Origin: Niabella beijingensis
Lineage (GTDB): Bacteria; Bacteroidota; Bacteroidia; Chitinophagales; Chitinophagaceae
Length of the DNA stretch: 64,000 nucleotides
Reading direction: 5' to 3'
NCBI RefSeq assembly: GCF_020034665.1
Contig: NZ_JAIQDI010000002.1
Coordinates: 2,480,001 to 2,544,000, forward strand
A program made the position numbers and the translations under genes. This document shows, one piece after another, positions 61,601-64,000 of this stretch. Below the pieces are notes generated by a model, which saw nothing but the letters and a program-made list of their open reading frames with translations, searched no databases and was not told where the DNA came from. Each line of letters opens with the position of its first letter. Position 1 is the first letter of the stretch.

Positions 61601-62644
61601 TTTGGTCTGCCGGATAAGATCACGTGCCGGTTGCCCTTTTAAAAGACTTAACGCCACAAACGGCAGTGCACCGGCATTGGCTACCGCTGCTGCAAATTCC
61701 GGCACATCGCTTACACGGGTCATAGGCCCCTGCGCTACAGGATAGTGAATGTTCAATGCCTGTGCCATTGTATTTCCCGGACACAGCACGTTCAGGGCTT
61801 TGGCCTGAACCAGGTGTCCGTGCATTGCCTCATGAAAGGCAAACACGAGGTGTTCCATTTTTTTATAACGGGCTGAAAGACCGGCTGCCAGCGCCACATC
61901 CTGCCCCAGGGGAATAAAACCTGTTTGCAGTTCCCAGTTACCCAGCAACGGACTGATATCGGCAAAAGCCGCAGCAGCAGGCAAAACCGGGCTGTCGGGG
62001 CGTACGAGTACCCGGTACCCGTCAATGACCCGCGTCTCATTCCCGTTTAGTTTTTCTGCGATTTTTTTTATGATTGCGGGAGCATTGCATTCCCGGAACA
62101 GCAATACCTGGCTGTCGAGCACCACCCCTGCTGCTCCAAGCGCTTTCACCGCAGCAGCCGTGTGGATGCCAATCCCGCCCTGTACATAAACAGGAATATC
62201 TTTAACAGCAGCTATTACACGCTGAAACAGGATATAGGCCGACTCCTCCCCAACCGCTCCCCCGCTTTCATTGCCCTTTACAATCAAAGCGGCGGCTCCG
62301 GCATTTTTCGCCTGCAACGCCTCCTCCAATGCAGTAACCTGGTAAAACAACCGGGCCGGATCGGTACCGGACACTTGCCCGTGCAGGCTCCAGGGTGCTA
62401 TAACAACTGAAATATTGTCCGGCAACCGGATATCCTCCGGAAGAGCGGTTGTCAGACAGATGCCAAAGTTGTCCCGTTCCTGTCTGTCCATCTCATCAAG
62501 GGCAGTTACGATATCCGCTTTTTTCCGCCCCAGGTGCACAACAGGGAAGGCTCCGGCCCGCGCTACAGTCAGGGCGAACCTGACGTCCGGGATTTCGCAT
62601 GGAGACACGATCAGCAGGTCCTCATCTGGAAATTTTGGATGCAT
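55658..62644 (-). CDS. Iterative PKS: (enoyl-reductase-like barrel)x2-KS-AT-ACP-ACP-KR
   Basis: 2328 aa, first gene of the operon. Residues 1-530 are two FMN-type TIM barrels of the nitronate monooxygenase/PfaD class: the first (1-230) has NESGGAVG and lacks the His, the second (~300-530) has RECGGHVG (His435) and AGGIHDALS. KS 650-1090 with Cys838 (DAACASS), His973 (EAHGTGT), His1013 (IGHTK). AT ~1185-1500 with Ser1281 (GHSYGE) and His1385. Two very similar ACPs with Ser1684 and Ser1787 (both ADLSIDSIKRMEI). Ketoreductase ~1870-2320 with FGGAQGIT and Tyr2247/Asn2251 (DYAAAN). Together with the second synthase this gives the full KS, KR, DH, ER cycle. Confidence 0.9.
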   Translation of the reverse strand: MHPKFPDEDLLIVSPCEIPDVRFALTVARAGAFPVVHLGRKKADIVTALDEMDRQERDNFGICLTTALPEDIRLPDNISVVIAPWSLHGQVSGTDPARLFYQVTALEEALQAKNAGAAALIVKGNESGGAVGEESAYILFQRVIAAVKDIPVYVQGGIGIHTAAAVKALGAAGVVLDSQVLLFRECNAPAIIKKIAEKLNGNETRVIDGYRVLVRPDSPVLPAAAAFADISPLLGNWELQTGFIPLGQDVALAAGLSARYKKMEHLVFAFHEAMHGHLVQAKALNVLCPGNTMAQALNIHYPVAQGPMTRVSDVPEFAAAVANAGALPFVALSLLKGQPARDLIRQTKALAGGKTWGVGILGFAPQELREEQLALIREERPPVVLIAGGRTSQSKPLEKMGIPVFLHVPSVVLLDLFLREGARRFVFEGRECGGHVGPLSSMVLWEKQIERLLQEDDLSDIHVFFAGGIHDALSAAFVAVMAAPLAARGAKLGVLMGTAYIFTHEAVQTGAVLEQFQQQAIAKKDTVLLETAPGHETRCLCSPFTDFFNQEKQRLIKEGWDKKEIWKQLEALNIGRLRIAAKGIERQDSNLVAVDATGQLDRGMYMIGQVTAMHHGTMSLRELHENVTEGSAAYLQSAALPILPVRTDKAVDIAIVGMACIYPGARDLDEYWRNIVTGTDSVTEVPDDRWNKALYFDPDSGAEGLSHSKWGGFIPRIDFDPLEFGIPPQSLAAIEPSQLLSLLVAKQALENAGYKDGDFNAENVSVILGAEGGNDLANSYGFRNYFKQVFGEMPEELDKALPKLTEDSFPGVLANVISGRITNRLNLGGRNYTVDAACASSLAAIDLACQELILEKSDMVLAGGVDLHNGINDYLMFSSTHALSRKGRCATFDAEADGIALGEGVAIVVLKRLKDAERDEDRIYAVIKGVGGSSDGKSLGLTAPRKTGQLSALGRAYEQAGISPAALGLLEAHGTGTVVGDRTELSALTDLLLNAGALPGQVHLGSVKTQIGHTKCAAGLAGLIKAALAVYHGVKPATIHLHQPNGYYAPSTSPFAFNAAAGIWTDAIRRAGVSAFGFGGTNFHAVLESNPAQEPAMPLPAWPVELFVFRGVTSGAAIQVMERVKKLLYANDTLSLKDLAYSLAVYNEAPVQFSIIAGSSVQLLERIEAARQGIAAEGVFSIDKKEGKVAFLFSGQGSQRINMARELFVAFPAMRCLLARHKKYEKILFPDAVFNEAARAAQQEAIKDTRNAQPLLGIVDLAIAEYLLSLGIVPDMVAGHSYGELPALCFAGVFDPEVLVDLSEKRAAAILNAVGADKGMMAAVSLPSAALQALIKDEKDIWAVNFNAPKQSVLAGTTAAMQQLMERMKEEKISFRQLEVACAFHSPLLAGAEDLFAAALQAVPFHSPQLTVWSNTTAGVYPAQPEAIRQQLAKHLVEPVKFTEEIEGMYAEGARIFIEAGPGKVLAGLTRSILNKDGLVLHTEDKDQGGIALLLKTIAAYLATGREVHLQQLFSNRNARLLKIDTPEAYRKSPALWYIDGQKALPASGTLPDHGALPIVQPLQLKTSTASMIQEPSSTDKMMLEYLNSMKMMIQAQRDVMMSYLGQPVMMPPAVPANRVPPPIPPASTVPAVVIPDITPAALPQPGAADVKAVLLEVVSDKTGYPNEMLGLEMDLEADLSIDSIKRMEIIGELRNRLGGFNTGGDAGEEMMEQLAAIKTLSGLISWINANTGQPEPESSVPAARALNRPVPDLRAVLLQTVSDKTGYPVEMLGLDLDLEADLSIDSIKRMEIIGALQGALGGDKAAGDDLMEQLAAIKTLNGLLGWLSKPGTTATPVEEAQQIINEGLTSGRKDSDNLISRLRFEIAAAQTAAGDPELIRGKLFAVTEDNGHMAAAVKQRLEEQGAVARVITMEDPLDLYDGLIIINAHESERCYSIMDAFALIKKLNPEKVSWIFTLSDLTGHMKQSGDITLLRRYQGFSGLMKSLDRELEQTCCRMISLQSVLDPAAFSTIVLNELLYADRPPEVLYQGTERFRYNLVSSHLTAKEGQTTLHLGKEAVVLVFGGAQGITAELTAGFAREYPCHYILVGRSPHPVGNNPYAALKTKDAIRKQLIEEGLLKAPSEIEKSVQELFKNNQILHAIKTLENNGATASYYSLDLRDEEGLRAFIQSVYREQGRIDGVIHGAGLLEDKLFLHKTAESFERVFTTKVTPLRVLVEELKEEVQFVIFFSSIASVYGNRGQTDYAAANSVMDRYTWALKERIKGRVTSINWGPWKGAGMVSPSLEKEYIKRGIAMIPLEDGLESFVNELKYGTESQVLIMAGDVW

Positions 62645-63322
62645 AAGTTCAGATTGGGCTCAAAATTCTTGTCCGCGCTATTATAATAATTATTAGTCTT
62701 TATGAATGGGGCGCCATGCCGACTTATCAGAAAACTGAACCAGGTCTTTTTCAGAAGCCTGTCCGTCTTATCTTATGGAGGGCGATCCGTCAACATTTCC
62801 CATCCTATTTACACAAACACTTATAATATTTTTTTAGTATTGGCTCAATAATTTGGAGGTTTAGAGATTCAAGTTAAGAGGATTCAAAGGTAAGGCTATC
62901 GGATACTAGAACTGTTATTTTTTTGAAATTTATTTTTGAAATGCTGCGCTGCTCCTGTGTATTGCTTCCCCGGTACCCTTCTGCATTTCTACGATCGATA
63001 AGATTGTCCTCTTATGCCACAAGTGCCGGAACCCTTCACTTTTGATGACACAGGTTCCTCCTTCGCTGCTTCAACTAAAGATCACAGACAACCTTTCTGT
63101 TTGAAAACGGACCGCCCCATAAAACGGGAAGGAAAGAGCAATCATACCGGAGAATGAAATCACTTTGAAAAAATTACTTGTAGATCTTATTAAAAAAGTC
63201 ATTGAAATTATCATTATCCCCGGTACCCCGACCGATGGCAATAAATTGTTCCGTAATTTTTCAATATGATGAAAAGCCCGTCAGACCTGGTAGCATAATC
63301 AGTTCACTTTAAATCCTTGTTT
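62645..63322. other. Intergenic between divergent genes, AT-rich, no gene seen
   Basis: About 680 bases between the PKS operon (minus) and the surface-protein gene (plus). It is AT-rich compared with the flanking genes. Short frames found here look random. The only candidate element I could name is the -7 type site at 62885-62892 on the minus strand. Confidence 0.5.
62885..62892 (-). promoter_or_regulatory. Possible -7 promoter element for PKS operon
   Basis: CAAAGGTA on the plus strand, i.e. TACCTTTG read toward the PKS operon, 240 bases upstream of its first ATG. It matches TAnnTTTG, but no -33 TTG is visible at the usual spacing, and the implied ~230-base leader is long. Confidence 0.3.
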
Positions 63323-64000
63323 ATGAAACCGACACCTCATCTCAAACTGTCTTTTTTTATCTTCTGCTGTATAACGTGTATTACAGCAGGTGCCCAGCGT
63401 TCCCTGAAGTATGAAAACGGAGGCGGACCGTCGGGGAACGGACCGTCCACAACGAATAAAGTGGTCACCATGTATTACGGAGATGCAGGTGTGTACAGTC
63501 CTCCCACCACCGTCACCTATTCCATAAGCAACCAGCAATACCCCGGCATTGAGGGCAATTCCGGCACACCCGGTCTTGTTTTTGGCGGGGGCAACAATAA
63601 TTCTGCGAACAGCCCGGTGGGAGGCGCTGTTTATTATTCGCTGATAAACAGTCTGGGGGCATCAACCAATGGTCATTATTCAACCGGGGGCGCCACACCT
63701 GCTGTCAATGTTGCCAATGATTATTCCATACAACTGACCGGTTTTTCAGATGCATTGCTGAATGCCAATGGCTCCAACAAAGTGGCAACCAATTCAAAGA
63801 ACGTATATTATGCGGATCTCACGCTTACATTTAACCGCCCGGTGAACAATCCCGTGTTACACATAACCGGCCTGGGAGGAACCACGAATTCAAGCAACGG
63901 GCAAACACTGGGGCTGGCCTTACGGTTTGAACTGACCAGTGCGGGTTTTTCCGTTTCAAGGCTCAGCGGCAATTTTGCATTTAATGTCTCCGGCACCACC
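63323..64000 (+). CDS. Secreted surface protein, paralogue of 11764-13821 gene (partial, runs off window)
   Basis: 226 codons from ATG 63323 to the last base with no stop, so the gene continues beyond the window. Signal peptide MKPTPHLKLSFFIFCCITCITAGAQ, then RSLKYENGGGPSGNGPSTTNKVVTMYYGDAGVYSP, nearly the same as the start of the mature 685 aa protein at 11764-13821 (RSLKYENGGGPSGSG, TIYNGDAGVYSP). Further shared blocks: ISNQQYPGIEGN, NGHYSTGGATPAVNVANDYSIQL, NANGSNKVATNSKNVYYADLTLTFNRPVNNPVLHITGLGG, SRLSGNFAFNV. Whether it has the same unusual C terminus cannot be seen. Likely exported to the cell surface; function unknown. Confidence 0.85.
   Translation, partial: MKPTPHLKLSFFIFCCITCITAGAQRSLKYENGGGPSGNGPSTTNKVVTMYYGDAGVYSPPTTVTYSISNQQYPGIEGNSGTPGLVFGGGNNNSANSPVGGAVYYSLINSLGASTNGHYSTGGATPAVNVANDYSIQLTGFSDALLNANGSNKVATNSKNVYYADLTLTFNRPVNNPVLHITGLGGTTNSSNGQTLGLALRFELTSAGFSVSRLSGNFAFNVSGTT

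Noticed and set aside
63299-63538. 79-codon minus-strand frame at the right end
   Set aside because: It lies antisense to the start of the surface-protein gene, whose plus-strand frame is clearly homologous to the gene at 11764-13821.

Overview
The window reads as a chromosomal stretch of a Bacteroidota bacterium, most likely family Chitinophagaceae (the genus cannot be fixed from sequence alone). Support comes from a SusC/SusD pair with an ECF sigma/FecR switch, several TonB-dependent receptors, lipoproteins with short lipoboxes, a SWIB protein with a Lys/Ala-rich tail, promoters of the TAnnTTTG type, and almost no Shine-Dalgarno sequences. I saw no rRNA, tRNA, CRISPR array, phage or transposase gene.

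Layout. 0-5.7 kb: a divergent locus resembling a chaperone-usher pilus system, with two related secreted subunits and a PapD-like chaperone on the minus strand and a large outer-membrane usher-like protein on the plus strand. 5.8-13.8 kb: mixed genes, including a small lipoprotein, a GH130-like glycosidase/phosphorylase, an unknown membrane protein, a SWIB/histone-tail protein, a frameshifted flavin reductase, an unknown exported protein, a LuxR-type regulator and a large surface protein. A paralogue of that surface protein starts at 63.3 kb and runs off the window. 14.3-19.3 kb: a probable metal (zinc?) acquisition locus with a His-rich small protein behind a TGCAAC-N3-GTTGCA palindrome, a ZnuD-like TonB receptor and three lipoproteins, two of them His-rich and DUF4625-like. 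19.4-23.7 kb: an outer-membrane beta-barrel protein and a CstA-type transporter.

23.9-35.8 kb (minus strand): a SusCD locus with its own ECF sigma factor and FecR anti-sigma factor, followed by three different secreted FAD-dependent oxidoreductases in place of the usual glycoside hydrolases. 36.0-39.5 kb: a PepSY membrane protein and a siderophore-type TonB receptor with a one-base frameshift. 39.7-43.0 kb: a coupled group of GcvH-like protein, methyltransferase, PhnA-domain protein and SulP transporter, divergent from a Crp/Fnr regulator and a second methyltransferase.

44.7-62.6 kb (minus strand) is the most striking region: nine tightly packed genes, several overlapping, that look like a complete pathway for a modified polyketide or lipid. 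Two iterative PUFA-synthase-like megasynthases (FMN enoyl-reductase-like barrels, KS-AT-ACP-ACP-KR; and KS-AT-DH-PPTase), a free ACP and an alpha/beta hydrolase would build and release an acyl chain. Two CrtX/MGT-like glycosyltransferases, two PapA/condensation-type acyltransferases and a four-helix membrane protein would glycosylate, acylate and perhaps move it. The product is unknown; an acylated glycolipid is my inference.
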